Assembly: GCF_009650765.1 (NCBI RefSeq) | Contig: NZ_CP045740.1 | Location: 620,001-684,000, forward strand | Reading direction: 5' to 3' | DNA: 64,000 bases | Origin: Streptomyces sp. SUK 48 | GTDB taxonomy: Bacteria; Actinomycetota; Actinomycetes; Streptomycetales; Streptomycetaceae | In this document: positions 40,398-49,450 of the stretch, one piece after another | Numbering within the stretch: the stretch's first letter is position 1 | Layout of the letters: each line of letters begins with the position of its first letter | Translations under genes and position numbers: made by a program | The notes under the pieces: generated by a model | Told to the model about the DNA's origin: nothing | Databases searched by the model: none | The model's input: only the letters and a program-made list of their open reading frames with translations

Positions 40398-42296
40398 TCA
40401 GCCCGGGAAGAGGATCTCGTCGCGGCCGAGGTTCGCGAAGACGCCCGAGACGCGGCGGGCGATGTCCGCGGCCGTCAGGCCGACGCGGGCGAGCACCCGG
40501 CCGCGTTCGGCGTGGCCGAGGAACTCGGCGGGGACGCCGAAGTCCCGTACGGGAACGTCCACTTCGGCGTCGCGCAGGGCCTGGGCTACGGCACCGCCGA
40601 CGCCCCCGGCCCGCACGCCGTCCTCCACGGTGACCACGAGCCGGTGCCGGGCGGCGATGCCGGGCAGGGCCGCGTTCACCGGCTTGATCCAGCGCGGGTC
40701 GAGAACGGTTGCGCCGATGCCCTGCTCGGCGAGGCGGTCGGCGACCTCCAGGCACATCGGGGCGAGCGCGCCGACGGAGACGACCAGGACGTCGGCGCCC
40801 TGTTCGGCGGAGCCCCGGAGCACGTCCATGCCGGACACGGCGGACACGGCGGCCACCCCGGGACCGACGGTGCCCTTGGAGTAGCGCACCACCGTGGGGC
40901 CGTCCGCGACCTCGACGGCCTCGCGCAGCTGGGCGCGCAGTTGGCTCGCGTCGCGCGGCGCGGCGATGCGCAGGCCCGGGACGACCTGGAGGACGGCCAT
41001 GTCCCACATGCCGTTGTGGGAGGCGCCGTCGACGCCGGTGATGCCCGCGCGGTCGAGCATGAAGGTCACCGGGCAGCGGTGCAGGGCCACGTCCATCAGG
41101 AGCTGGTCGAAGCAGCGGTTGAGGAAGGTGGCGTAGACGGCGACGACCGGGTGCAGCCCCGCCGTGGCGAGGCCCGCCGCGCAGGTGGCGGCGTGCTGCT
41201 CGGCGATGCCGACGTCGAAGAAGCGATCCGGGAAGCGCTCGGCGAAGGGCGCGAGACCGGTGGAGCTCCGCATGGCCGCGGTGATCGCCACGATGTCCTC
41301 GCGCTCGGCGCCGAGCCGGACCAGTTCCTCGCCGAAGACGCCGGTCCAGTCCTCGCCCGCGACGGCGACCGGCTTGCCGGTGTCGGGGTCGATCACCTTC
41401 ACCTGGTGGAAACGCTCGTCGGACTCCTCGGCGAAGCTGTAGCCGCGGCCCTTCTCGGTGATGCAGTGCACGATGACCGGCCCGCCGAACCGCTTGGCCC
41501 GGGACAGCGCCGACTCCAGCGCCTCGGTGTCATGGCCGTCGATCGGGCCGACGTACTTCAGGCCCAGGTCCTCGAACATGCCCTGCGGGGCGATGAAGTC
41601 CTTCAAACCCTTCTTGGCGCCGTGCAGCGCGTCGTAGACCGAGCGGCCGACGATCGGGGTGCGGTCGAGGACGGCCTTGGTGCGCTCCAGGAACTGCTCG
41701 TATCCGTCCGTGGTGCGCAGGGCGGCCAGGTGGCTGGCGAGGCCGCCGATGGTGGGGTTGTACGAGTGACCGTTGTCGTTGACCACGATGACCAGGGGGA
41801 GCGTCTTGTCGGCGGCGATGTTGTTCAGCGCCTCCCAGGTCATGCCGCCGGTGAGCGCGCCGTCGCCGACCACGGCGACCACCGAGCGGTCGCGCCGGCC
41901 GGTCAGGCGGTCGGCCTTGGCGATGCCGTCGGCCCAGCTCAGGGCGGCGGAGGCGTGCTGGTTCTCCACGATGTCGTGCGGCGACTCGGCGCGGCTCGGG
42001 TAGCCCGAAAGACCGCCCTCCTGGCGGAGCCCGGCGAAGTCCTGGCGGCCGGTCAGCAGCTTGTGCACATACGTCTGGTGGCCGACGTCGAAGACGATGC
42101 GGTCCTTCGGAGACTCGAAGACCCGGTGCAGTGCGATGGTCAGTTCGACGACGCCCAGGTTCGGCCCCAGATGCCCGCCCGTGCGGGAGACGGCGTCGAT
42201 GAGGAACGCGCGGATCTCCCCCGCCAGCGTGCCCAGTTCGGCGGCGTCGAGCTTCTTCAGGTCCTGCGGGCCGTGGATCGTCTCCAGAACGCCCAT
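40398..42296 (-). CDS. dxs: 1-deoxy-D-xylulose-5-phosphate synthase
   Basis: 632 residues, full length. The thiamine diphosphate motif is GDGALTGG ending in NDN, and the N-terminal catalytic histidine lies in [41 protein letters not shown] and [15 protein letters not shown] are further family marks. It makes the first committed intermediate of the MEP isoprenoid pathway from pyruvate and glyceraldehyde 3-phosphate. Streptomyces often keeps two dxs genes, and a scrap of a second copy lies just downstream. Confidence 0.98.
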   Translation of the reverse strand: MGVLETIHGPQDLKKLDAAELGTLAGEIRAFLIDAVSRTGGHLGPNLGVVELTIALHRVFESPKDRIVFDVGHQTYVHKLLTGRQDFAGLRQEGGLSGYPSRAESPHDIVENQHASAALSWADGIAKADRLTGRRDRSVVAVVGDGALTGGMTWEALNNIAADKTLPLVIVVNDNGHSYNPTIGGLASHLAALRTTDGYEQFLERTKAVLDRTPIVGRSVYDALHGAKKGLKDFIAPQGMFEDLGLKYVGPIDGHDTEALESALSRAKRFGGPVIVHCITEKGRGYSFAEESDERFHQVKVIDPDTGKPVAVAGEDWTGVFGEELVRLGAEREDIVAITAAMRSSTGLAPFAERFPDRFFDVGIAEQHAATCAAGLATAGLHPVVAVYATFLNRCFDQLLMDVALHRCPVTFMLDRAGITGVDGASHNGMWDMAVLQVVPGLRIAAPRDASQLRAQLREAVEVADGPTVVRYSKGTVGPGVAAVSAVSGMDVLRGSAEQGADVLVVSVGALAPMCLEVADRLAEQGIGATVLDPRWIKPVNAALPGIAARHRLVVTVEDGVRAGGVGGAVAQALRDAEVDVPVRDFGVPAEFLGHAERGRVLARVGLTAADIARRVSGVFANLGRDEILFPG

Positions 42297-42533
42297 GCGT
42301 CATTCTCCTTCGGCACTGCGGATAGGGAATGCGGGAGGTGACAGGCTATCAATTCGCCATATTTGGGAGGTCGGTCCGGGGTCGGCCCGGGGGGTCCGGG
42401 GTCGGCCCGAGGTGGGCCCGGGACCCGGCCCGAGGTGGGTCCGACGCGGGCGCGCCCCCCGGAGACAGGTAGTGGAATATTGAACTACCTGGTGCCGTTG
42501 TGCCCGCCGGGGAGGAACCGAAGGAGGCACCCG

Positions 42534-42911
42534 ATGGAGACAACGACGGAGACGTACTACGACCACGGCACCCCGGCCGAGCGCTGGGAGCGCGCGCAGG
42601 CGTTCTTCGCGGCCAAGGACTACGCGGGGGCGGCGCGCGTACTGGCCGCCCTCGTGGCGGAGGTGCCGGAGCAGACCGGGCCCCGGCTGCTGCTGGCCCG
42701 CGCCTACTACCACTCGGCGCAGCTGCGGCGGGCCGAGGACCAGTTGCGGGTGATCGTGGCACGCGACCCGGTGGAGCACTACGCCCGGCTGATGCTGGGC
42801 CGCACGCTCGAACGGCAGTCGCGGCACGAGGAGGCGGCGCGGCATCTGCGGATCGCCTCGGCGCTCGCGGGCGAATTCCCGCAGGGCCGGGACGGCGTGC
42901 CGCAGCACTGA
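42534..42911 (+). CDS. Tetratricopeptide-repeat protein
   Basis: 125 residues from an ATG with AGGAGG 8 bases upstream. Three TPR-like helix pairs are visible (AERWERAQAFFAAKDYAGAA, GPRLLLARAYYHSAQLRRAE, HYARLMLGRTLERQSRHEEA). There is no signal peptide. It probably mediates protein-protein contact; partner unknown. It is divergent from dxs. The 237-bp gap between them contains an imperfect G/C-rich repeat (GGGGTCGGCCCG occurs twice) and no clear operator. Confidence 0.88.
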   Translation: METTTETYYDHGTPAERWERAQAFFAAKDYAGAARVLAALVAEVPEQTGPRLLLARAYYHSAQLRRAEDQLRVIVARDPVEHYARLMLGRTLERQSRHEEAARHLRIASALAGEFPQGRDGVPQH

Positions 42912-43031
42912 GGGGGCGTGCCGCAGCGCCGGGGGCGGCTTCCCGCGGTACCGGGCGCCGAGGCGACGGCTGCCGCCTGCCCGAGCCGGGCCGCCTCGTG
43001 CCCGGGCGGGCCACCATGGCATCCTGGCGCG

Positions 43032-43676
43032 ATGGCATCCGAAAATGATCACGCACCGCTCGCCGAACGGGTCGAGGAACTCCTCGCCGCCGGCGGCCCC
43101 TTGCCCATCGTCGCCGCAGGCCGGCCGGTGCTGCGCCGCCCCACCGAGGCGTACGACGGCCAGCTCGGCCCCGCCCTGCTGGCCCGCTTCGTCGAGGCGC
43201 TGCGCCTGACCATGCACGCCGCGCCCGGCGTGGGCCTGGCCGCGCCCCAGGTGGGCGTGGAGCTGCGGATCGCGGTCGTGGAGGACCCGGCGCCGGTGCC
43301 GGGGGAGATCGCCGAGATCCGGGGCCGGCACCCGCTGCCCTTCCGGGTGCTGGTCAACCCGGCGTACGAGCCCGTCGGCACGGCACGCGTGGCGTTCTTC
43401 GAGGGCTGCCTCAGCGTGCCCGGCTGGCAGGCGGTGGTGGCCCGGCACACCGAGGTGCGGCTGCGCGCCGAGGACGAGCAGGGGCGCCCGGTGGACGAGG
43501 TGTTCACCGGGTGGCCCGCCCGCATCGTGCAGCACGAGACGGACCACCTCGACGGCATGCTCTACCTCGACCGCGCCGAGCTGCGCTCGCTGTCCACCAA
43601 CGAGGCGGTAGCCGCCCTGTGGTCCCAGCCGACCCCGGCCACGGCGGCGGCCACCCTCGGCTTCGAACTGCCGTAA
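43032..43676 (+). CDS. def: Peptide deformylase
   Basis: 214 residues with all three family motifs: GVGLAAPQVG, EGCLSVPG (metal-ligand cysteine) and QHETDHLDG (two metal-ligand histidines and the catalytic glutamate). It removes the formyl group from nascent proteins. The ATG at 43032 is in frame; an ATG at 43016 is in another frame. Streptomyces usually has several def paralogues. Confidence 0.96.
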   Translation: MASENDHAPLAERVEELLAAGGPLPIVAAGRPVLRRPTEAYDGQLGPALLARFVEALRLTMHAAPGVGLAAPQVGVELRIAVVEDPAPVPGEIAEIRGRHPLPFRVLVNPAYEPVGTARVAFFEGCLSVPGWQAVVARHTEVRLRAEDEQGRPVDEVFTGWPARIVQHETDHLDGMLYLDRAELRSLSTNEAVAALWSQPTPATAAATLGFELP

Positions 43677-43684
43677 GAAGCCCC

Positions 43685-45124
43685 TCAGTTGTCCCGGTAC
43701 GCCTCCAGCAGCCGCAGCCAGACCTCGCTGAGGGTCGGGTACGAGGGGACCACGTGCCACAGGCGGCTGATCGGGACGTGGGCCGCGACGGCGAGCGTGG
43801 CCGAGTGGATGAGTTCGCCGACACCGGGGCCGACGAAGGTGACGCCCCGCAGGATCTCGTCCTCGAGGTCCACGACCATGCGGGCGCGGCCCTTGTAGCC
43901 GTCGCCGTACAGGGCCGCCCCGGCGACGGAGGAGAACTCCACGTCGACCGCGCGGACCCGGTGGCCGGCCTCCTCCGCCTCGGCGAGGGAGAGCCCGACC
44001 GCGGCGGCCTCGGGGTCGGTGAACACGACCTGCGGTACGGCCTCGTGGTCGGCGGTGGCCGCGTGCGGACCCCAAGGGCCGTCCAGCAGCGGGGTGCCGG
44101 CCGCGCGGGCGCCGATGGCGGCGCCCGCGATACGGGCCTGGTACTTGCCCTGGTGGGTGAGGAGCGCGCGGTGGTTGACGTCACCGGCGGCGTACAGCCA
44201 GTCGGTCCCGGTGACCCGCAGGGTGTCGTCGGTCTCCAGCCAGGAACCGGGCTCCAGGCCGACGCTGCCGAGGCCGATGTCGTCGGTCTGCGGGACGCGG
44301 CCGGTGGCGAAGAGGATCTCGTCGGCCTCGAACCTCTCACCCGTGCGGGTGAGGGCCACCACGGTGCCGTTCTCCCGCGTGACGGACGTGACGGAGGCGC
44401 CCGTACGCACGTCCACCCCGGCCTCGATGAGCGCCTCGGCGATCAGTTCCCCGGCGAACGGCTCCATGCGGCCGAGCAGGCCCTTGCCGCGCACCAGCAG
44501 GGTCACCCGGGAGCCGAGCGCCGCCCAGGCGGTGGCCATCTCGGTGGCGACGACACCGCCGCCGACGACGAGCAGCCGGCCCGGGGCCGTGTCCGCGCTG
44601 GTGGCCTCCCGGCTGGTCCACGGCCGCACCTCGGCGAGTCCGGGCAGGTCGGGCAGCTGGGCGCGGGTGCCGGTGCAGACCACGACGGCGTGCCGGGCGG
44701 TGAGCGTGGTGACACTGCCGTCGGACACGGTGACGCCGACCGTGCGCGGCCCGGTGAGGCGGCCGTGGCCCCGGTAGAGGTCGGCGCCGATGCCCTCCAC
44801 CCAGTCGACCTGCCCGTCGTCCTGCCAGTGGGAGGTGAAGTTGTCGCGGCGCTCCAGCACGGCCGGGGTGTCGAGGGGGCCCTGGACCGCTCCGGCGAGG
44901 CCGGGCAGCCGGCGGGCGTCGGCCTGGGCGATGACCGGCCTGAGCAGCGCCTTGCTGGGCATGCACGCCCAGTAGGAGCACTCGCCGCCGACCAGTTCGC
45001 TCTCCACGATCGCGGTGGTGAGGCCGGCCGCGCGGGTGCGGTCGGCGACGTTCTCCCCCACGGGCCCGGCCCCGAGCACCACGACGTCGTACGCGATGGT
45101 TTCCGATTCCGTCGTTTCCGTCAT
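43685..45124 (-). CDS. FAD-dependent pyridine nucleotide-disulfide oxidoreductase
   Basis: 479 residues in the lipoamide dehydrogenase/mercuric reductase fold. Visible parts are the N-terminal FAD site VVVLGAGPVGENVADR, NAD(P) site LLVVGGGVVATEMATAWAALG, the second FAD site GDVN, and a C-terminal dimerisation domain. The redox disulfide is CSYWAC (residues about 47-52) rather than the usual C-x4-C with asparagine-valine-glycine, still with four intervening residues. The usual C-terminal His-x4-Glu pair is absent: the tail reads HVVPSYPTLSEVWLR. The substrate is therefore unclear. It converges with def, 8 bp apart. Confidence 0.9.
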   Translation of the reverse strand: MTETTESETIAYDVVVLGAGPVGENVADRTRAAGLTTAIVESELVGGECSYWACMPSKALLRPVIAQADARRLPGLAGAVQGPLDTPAVLERRDNFTSHWQDDGQVDWVEGIGADLYRGHGRLTGPRTVGVTVSDGSVTTLTARHAVVVCTGTRAQLPDLPGLAEVRPWTSREATSADTAPGRLLVVGGGVVATEMATAWAALGSRVTLLVRGKGLLGRMEPFAGELIAEALIEAGVDVRTGASVTSVTRENGTVVALTRTGERFEADEILFATGRVPQTDDIGLGSVGLEPGSWLETDDTLRVTGTDWLYAAGDVNHRALLTHQGKYQARIAGAAIGARAAGTPLLDGPWGPHAATADHEAVPQVVFTDPEAAAVGLSLAEAEEAGHRVRAVDVEFSSVAGAALYGDGYKGRARMVVDLEDEILRGVTFVGPGVGELIHSATLAVAAHVPISRLWHVVPSYPTLSEVWLRLLEAYRDN

Positions 45125-45318
45125 GGGGTCAGTCTGGTGGGTGGTGTGCGCTGCGGCCACATGGGTACGAGCGCGCACACGGGCGCCCGGTGCGCGAGAG
45201 GCATCCGGGTGCGCCTCAGCAGTGCCCGCCACAGCGCGGGCTCGGCCCGGAATAGGCGGCCCAGCAGCCGTGTTTCCGCCGTCGGCACACCCCCGGACCA
45301 GGAAGTGGGAACCAGGCC

Positions 45319-45693
45319 ATGAGCAGCACCGTGGAACTGACCAAGGACAACTTCGACCAGACGGTCACGGACAACGATTTCGTGCTCATCGATTTCTGGG
45401 CGTCCTGGTGCGGTCCGTGCCGGCAGTTCGCGCCGGTGTACGAGAAGGCCGCCGAGGAGAATCCGGACCTGGTGTTCGGCAAGGTGGACACCGAGGCGCA
45501 GCCGGAGCTGGCGCAGGCGTTCGGCATCCAGTCGATCCCGACGCTGATGATCGTGCGGGACCGGGTGGCGGTGTTCGCCCAGCCGGGCGCGCTGCCCGAG
45601 GCGGCCCTCACGGACGTCATCGGCCAGGCCCGCAAGCTGGACATGGACGAGGTCCGCAAGAGCATCGCCGCCCAGGAGGGCCAGGCGCAGTAG
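45319..45693 (+). CDS. Thioredoxin
   Basis: 124 residues. The classical active site is WCGPC at 30-34, in the context LIDFWASWCGPCRQF, and the cis-proline is in SIPTLMIVRD. A C-terminal extension of about 15 residues (RKLDMDEVRKSIAAQEGQ) exceeds the usual 105-110. It is divergent from the disulfide-type flavoenzyme across 194 bp, which may indicate shared redox function, but a direct electron link is not shown. Confidence 0.97.
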   Translation: MSSTVELTKDNFDQTVTDNDFVLIDFWASWCGPCRQFAPVYEKAAEENPDLVFGKVDTEAQPELAQAFGIQSIPTLMIVRDRVAVFAQPGALPEAALTDVIGQARKLDMDEVRKSIAAQEGQAQ

Positions 45694-45736
45694 CCGCCTC
45701 GGGGGCGGCCCGGGTTCACTCGGGGGCGGCCCGCGT

Positions 45737-46732
45737 TCAGGTGGACTCGCGCCGTACGACCGAGGAGCCGAGGACCCGGTGCACCTCGGGTTCGCCGGCC
45801 GGGTCGCGCACCGCGCGGTCGACCAGGGCGGCGAGGTCGCGGCCCGAGGGCAGTTCGATGCGGACGGTGGTCAGCCGGGGCCGCAGCAGCCGGCCGAGCA
45901 TCAGATCGTCGGCGCCGATCACGGCCACGTCCTCGGGGATGCGCCGGCCCGCGTCCTGGAGGGCCCGCATCAACAGCATGGCGTACTCGTCGTTGTAGGC
46001 GAACACCGCGTCCAGATCGGGCCACGCCGCCGCGAGTTCGGCGGCGGCCTGCTCGGTGTAGGTGAGCGGCACGCCGAGGACGCTCGCCCCGGTGCCGCGC
46101 AGCGCCTGCCGGGCGCCGGCGAGCCGGGGTCTGGAATAGACCTCCAGTCCGGGCGCCTCGGGTACGACGACCCCGATCCGGCGCCTGCCGCGTTCGTACA
46201 GGTGGGCGGCCGCGCACCGGCCCACGGCGTCATGGTCCATCAGCAGGGCGTGGGCGCCCTCGACGCGTTCGGGGCCGAGGGTGACGACCGCCCGGGCGCC
46301 GGAGCGTTTGAGGATGGCGACGCCGCGCGGGCCGATCCCGGTGCCGGGCACCAGGACGGCCACGGGGCGTAACTCGGCCCAGGCGCGGGCGGCTTCGTCG
46401 CCCTGGAGGCCGAAGGAGCCGTACTGGACGACGGTGTAGTCGAGCCGGCCCAGGGCGCTCTGGACCTCGTTGAGGAACGCGCTGTAGAGGGGTCCGAAGG
46501 GGATCGCCGGGGCCGGCATGAGGACGGTACGGCTGTGTCCCGCGCGCAGGCTGCGGGCGGCCGCGTGGGGGACATAGCCCAGTTCTCGCGCCGCCTCGTG
46601 GACGCGCCGCCGGGTGGGTTCGCTGATCCGCACGGTGTCGGTGTTGTTGAGCACGTAGGACACGGTCGCGCGCGAGACGCCGGCCAGGCGGGCCACATCG
46701 GCACTCGTGGGAGTGTTCGGTATCTGCACCAT
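45737..46732 (-). CDS. LacI-family transcriptional regulator
   Basis: 331 residues. The N-terminal helix-turn-helix and hinge are typical (SADVARLAGVSRATVSYVLNN, TRRRVHEAARELGYVPHAAARSLR). A periplasmic-binding-type effector domain follows (VLVPGTGIGPRG, DAVFAYNDEYAMLLMRAL, DVAVIGADD). No sugar-use genes are adjacent, so its target is unknown. The ATG at 46732 begins the conserved part. Its 3' end lies 43 bp from thioredoxin; that gap consists of two tandem copies of a 21-bp G/C-rich unit. Confidence 0.94.
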   Translation of the reverse strand: MVQIPNTPTSADVARLAGVSRATVSYVLNNTDTVRISEPTRRRVHEAARELGYVPHAAARSLRAGHSRTVLMPAPAIPFGPLYSAFLNEVQSALGRLDYTVVQYGSFGLQGDEAARAWAELRPVAVLVPGTGIGPRGVAILKRSGARAVVTLGPERVEGAHALLMDHDAVGRCAAAHLYERGRRRIGVVVPEAPGLEVYSRPRLAGARQALRGTGASVLGVPLTYTEQAAAELAAAWPDLDAVFAYNDEYAMLLMRALQDAGRRIPEDVAVIGADDLMLGRLLRPRLTTVRIELPSGRDLAALVDRAVRDPAGEPEVHRVLGSSVVRREST

Positions 46733-46835
46733 GACAGCCGCATCTTGGCAGAGCCGTCCGCGCGGGTGGCGGGCGGGGGAATGTGATTCGCTTTTGGACC
46801 AACTCCCGTGCACGCACAGGCTGTTCGACCCCTTG

Positions 46836-47498
46836 TCAGGCGGGCGGCCGCGTGCACGTCACCCGTGCGACGAGGTCCACCCAGGCCGTCTCCAGGCGGG
46901 CCATGGGCATCTGGCGCTGCCGCGTCAGATGGTGGATGAGCGCCGGGTCCAGGGAGGCCAGCAGGGTCTGGGACAGCAGTTCGCAGTCCGCGTCCGGCAC
47001 GATCTGGCGCAGCAGCATGGTGACGTGGGTGCGCAGCGCCTGCGTCGCGGGGTGGGAGAAGCGGCGGCACGCCTCGGGCTGGGCGGCGAGTTGCAGTTCC
47101 AGCTGCTCGGCCGAGCGGTAGAGCACCGCGATGCCGAACGCCCGCAGCCGCTCCAGGGGCGGCGCGCCGGGGCCGAGCGGCGGGGGTCCGCCGAGGAAGT
47201 CGGCCTGGAGTCGCCGGCCCGAGTGGTCGAGCAGGGCCGTCAGCAGCCCGGTGCGGTCGCCGAAGCGCCGGAACACCGTGCCCTTGCCGACCTTGGCCGC
47301 GGCGGCGACGGCCTCCATGGTGACGCCGGCCACGCCGTGCTCCGCGATCAGGCGGGCGGCCGCCTCCAGCAGCCGGGCCCGGTTGCGGGCCGCGTCGGCG
47401 CGCAGGCAGGGCTCCTCGGGAGCCGTGCCGAGCTCCAGCAGGGGTGGCGCGTCGGAGGGCTCCTGCGGCGTCGGGAAGGGCTGCGGCGCGCTGGACAT
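46836..47498 (-). CDS. TetR-family transcriptional regulator
   Basis: 220 residues. A variable proline-rich N-terminus (about 1-35) precedes the helix-turn-helix: ARLLEAAARLIAEHGVAGVTMEAVAAAAKVGKGTVFRRFGDRTGLL. The C-terminal ligand-binding part is not assigned. It is divergent from an FMN reductase, and the 118-bp gap holds two near-identical inverted repeats that are the obvious operators. Confidence 0.94.
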   Translation of the reverse strand: MSSAPQPFPTPQEPSDAPPLLELGTAPEEPCLRADAARNRARLLEAAARLIAEHGVAGVTMEAVAAAAKVGKGTVFRRFGDRTGLLTALLDHSGRRLQADFLGGPPPLGPGAPPLERLRAFGIAVLYRSAEQLELQLAAQPEACRRFSHPATQALRTHVTMLLRQIVPDADCELLSQTLLASLDPALIHHLTRQRQMPMARLETAWVDLVARVTCTRPPA

Positions 47499-47529
47499 GA
47501 AGACAGGGTAAAGCACCGGGAACAGAACT

Positions 47530-47588
47530 GGACCCCGGTCCGTTTAGGGTGGTAGAAATTTAAACGGACCTTGGTCCGGATCGTAACG
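47530..47588. promoter_or_regulatory. Two GGACC-N2-GGTCC operators between TetR and FMN reductase
   Basis: GGACCCCGGTCC at 47530-47541 and CGGACCTTGGTCCG at 47575-47588 share a GGACC-2-GGTCC core. They are flanked by mirrored CCGTTTA and TAAACGG. Two such sites between divergent genes fit a TetR dimer repressing both its own gene and the reductase. Confidence 0.78.
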
Positions 47589-47616
47589 GCGATGTTTCAG
47601 CCCCTGGAGATTTCCC

Positions 47617-48180
47617 ATGTCTGTTCGTATCCTCGCGCTCGTCGGCAGCCTGCGTGCCGGTTCGCACAACCGTCAGCTGGCCGAGGCGGCCGCCAAGCTC
47701 GCCCCCGAGGGCGCCGAGGTCGTGCTCTTCGAGGGCCTGGGCGAGGTGCCCTTCTACAACGAGGACGTCGACGTCGAGGGCGCCGTCCCGGCCGCCGCCG
47801 CGGCCCTGCGTGCGGCCGCCCAGGGCGCCGACGCCTTCCTGCTGTTCTCGCCCGAGTACAACGGCACCATGCCGGCCGTCCTGAAGAACGCCATCGACTG
47901 GCTGTCCCGCCCGTACGGCGCCGGCGCCTTCGGCGGCAAGCCCGTCGCCGTGATCGGCACCGCCTTCGGCCAGTACGGCGGCGTCTGGGCGCAGGACGAC
48001 ACCCGCAAGGCGGTCGGCATCGCCGGCGGCAGGGTGATCGAGGAGATCAAGCTCTCGATCCCCGGCTCCATGACCCGCTTCGCCGAGATCCACCCGGCCG
48101 ACGACACCGAGGTCGCCGCCCAGCTGACCGAGGTCGTGGCGCGCCTGCACGGCACCGCGGCGGAGGTGACGGCCGCCTGA
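47617..48180 (+). CDS. NADPH-dependent FMN reductase / NAD(P)H quinone reductase
   Basis: 187 residues in the flavodoxin-like fold. VGSLRAGSHNRQLAEAA is the phosphate-binding loop, LLFSPEYNGTMPAVLKNAIDWLS is the FMN-binding signature, and GGKPVAVIGTAFGQYGG follows. Such enzymes (azoreductase, ArsH-like) reduce quinones or flavins and act against oxidative or electrophile stress. Control by the divergent TetR regulator implies induction by a toxic small molecule. Confidence 0.95.
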   Translation: MSVRILALVGSLRAGSHNRQLAEAAAKLAPEGAEVVLFEGLGEVPFYNEDVDVEGAVPAAAAALRAAAQGADAFLLFSPEYNGTMPAVLKNAIDWLSRPYGAGAFGGKPVAVIGTAFGQYGGVWAQDDTRKAVGIAGGRVIEEIKLSIPGSMTRFAEIHPADDTEVAAQLTEVVARLHGTAAEVTAA

Positions 48181-48195
48181 GCCCCACCCGAACCG

Positions 48196-48236
48196 CCCGT
48201 AGGGGCCGGAGCCGAGCGGCCTCCGGCCCCTACGGG
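48196..48236. terminator. Strong intrinsic terminator hairpin
   Basis: A perfect 16-bp stem (CCCGTAGGGGCCGGAG and its complement) with a 9-base loop, 15 bp after the FMN reductase stop and followed by TTTC. It should end transcription of the reductase before the esterase gene. The rest of the 212-bp gap shows nothing else. Confidence 0.88.
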
Positions 48237-48392
48237 TTTCGCCTCGGGGCCGCTCGGCCTCGCGGCCCCCGCGGTTCCCTTGGGGCAGCCGGGGGAACGA
48301 CTCCGCGTCGCGCTCGACTTCCGGGGCCGGTCAGGGGTATGCGGACGATGGCCGTACGGCCGTGATCGCGTCAGCCGCCCGAGGAGGAAGCC

Positions 48393-49352
48393 GTGCCCCT
48401 GGTCCCGCCCCCGTTCGACCCGGAACTGGCCGCGTGCCTGGAGTCGCTCGGGGACGCCGCCGCGCCCGGCTTCCGGCTGGAGGACCTCGACGCCGCCCGG
48501 CGCGGCACCTCCCTGGCCGCACCGGACCTCACCCTGGGCGGCGCCTTCGAGGTGAGCGAGCACGCGGTACCGGGACCGCCGGGCGCCCCCGGGGTCCCGC
48601 TGCTGGTCTGCCGCCCGGCCGATACGACGGCCCCGCTGCCGGTGCTCTACCACGTGCACGGCGGCGGCATGATGGCCGGCACCGACCGGGCCGGGGTGGA
48701 GGTCCCGCTGGACTGGGCGCGCGAACTGGGCGCGGTGGTGGTGTCGGTCGACTACCGGCTCGCCCCCGAACACCCGCACCCGGCGCCGGTCGAGGACGTG
48801 TACGCGGGCCTCGTCTGGACCGCCGCCCACGCGGCGGAGATCGGCGGCGCCGCGCGGCGGATCGTCGTCGCGGGGGCCAGCGCGGGCGGCGGACTCGCGG
48901 CGGCCGCCGCGCTGCTCGCCCGGGACCGGCAAGGCCCCTTCCTGCTCGGCCAGTTGCTGATGAGCCCGATGCTGGACGACCGCAACGACACCGTCTCCGG
49001 CCGGCAGATGACCGGCCGCGGACTCTGGGACCGCACCGCCAACGAGACCGCCTGGACGGCCCTGCTGGGCACGCGCAGGGGCGGCCCGGACGTCTCCCCG
49101 TACGCGGCCCCGGCCCGCGCCGCCGACCTGTCCGGGCTGCCGCCCGCCTATCTCGACGTCGGCTCGGCGGAGACCTTCCGGGACGAGACGGTCGCCCACG
49201 CGTCCCGCCTCTGGGCGGCCGGCGGCCGGGCCGAACTCCACGTCTGGCCGGGCGCGTTCCACGGCTTCGACACCCTCGCCCCGAAGGCGGCCCTGTCCCG
49301 CGCGGCGCGCACCGCCCGGCTCGACTGGCTGCGGCGGCTCTGGGCGCGGTGA
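48393..49352 (+). CDS. Alpha/beta hydrolase, hormone-sensitive lipase family esterase
   Basis: 319 residues. HGGGMMAG supplies the oxyanion hole, VAGASAGGGLA holds the nucleophile serine, DVGSAETFRDE the aspartate and GAFHGFD the histidine. The family hydrolyses short-chain esters or lactones. DYRLAPEHPHPAPVEDVYAGL is also typical. The GTG at 48393 starts the family-like region. No signal peptide is visible, so it is cytoplasmic. Confidence 0.93.
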   Translation: MPLVPPPFDPELAACLESLGDAAAPGFRLEDLDAARRGTSLAAPDLTLGGAFEVSEHAVPGPPGAPGVPLLVCRPADTTAPLPVLYHVHGGGMMAGTDRAGVEVPLDWARELGAVVVSVDYRLAPEHPHPAPVEDVYAGLVWTAAHAAEIGGAARRIVVAGASAGGGLAAAAALLARDRQGPFLLGQLLMSPMLDDRNDTVSGRQMTGRGLWDRTANETAWTALLGTRRGGPDVSPYAAPARAADLSGLPPAYLDVGSAETFRDETVAHASRLWAAGGRAELHVWPGAFHGFDTLAPKAALSRAARTARLDWLRRLWAR

Positions 49353-49402
49353 GACCGGGGCCCGGCAGGGTTCCCCTCTCCCCAGCCCCCGCTTGTTGAC
49401 GT

Positions 49403-49414
49403 TACCGTTCGGTA
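49403..49414. promoter_or_regulatory. TetR-type palindrome in the amidase promoter
   Basis: TACCGTTCGGTA is a perfect palindrome (TACCG-TT-CGGTA) 36 bp before the amidase ATG. It resembles operators of TetR-family regulators. TTGACG at 49396-49401 could be the -35 of the amidase promoter, so a bound repressor would block it. No TetR gene is adjacent, so the regulator would be encoded elsewhere. Confidence 0.55.
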
Positions 49415-49450
49415 GACCCCGTGTCCGGAGCCTCCCGGAGGTACTCGCCC

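Noticed and set aside
42360..42470. The G/C-rich repeated GGGGTCGGCCCG stretch as an attachment site or repeat element
   Set aside because: The repeats are irregular, have no flanking duplication, and fit simple-sequence drift in a high-G+C intergenic region.
45698..45739. The 21-bp tandem repeat after thioredoxin as a terminator
   Set aside because: It is a direct, not inverted, repeat and gives no strong hairpin; it has no recognisable function.
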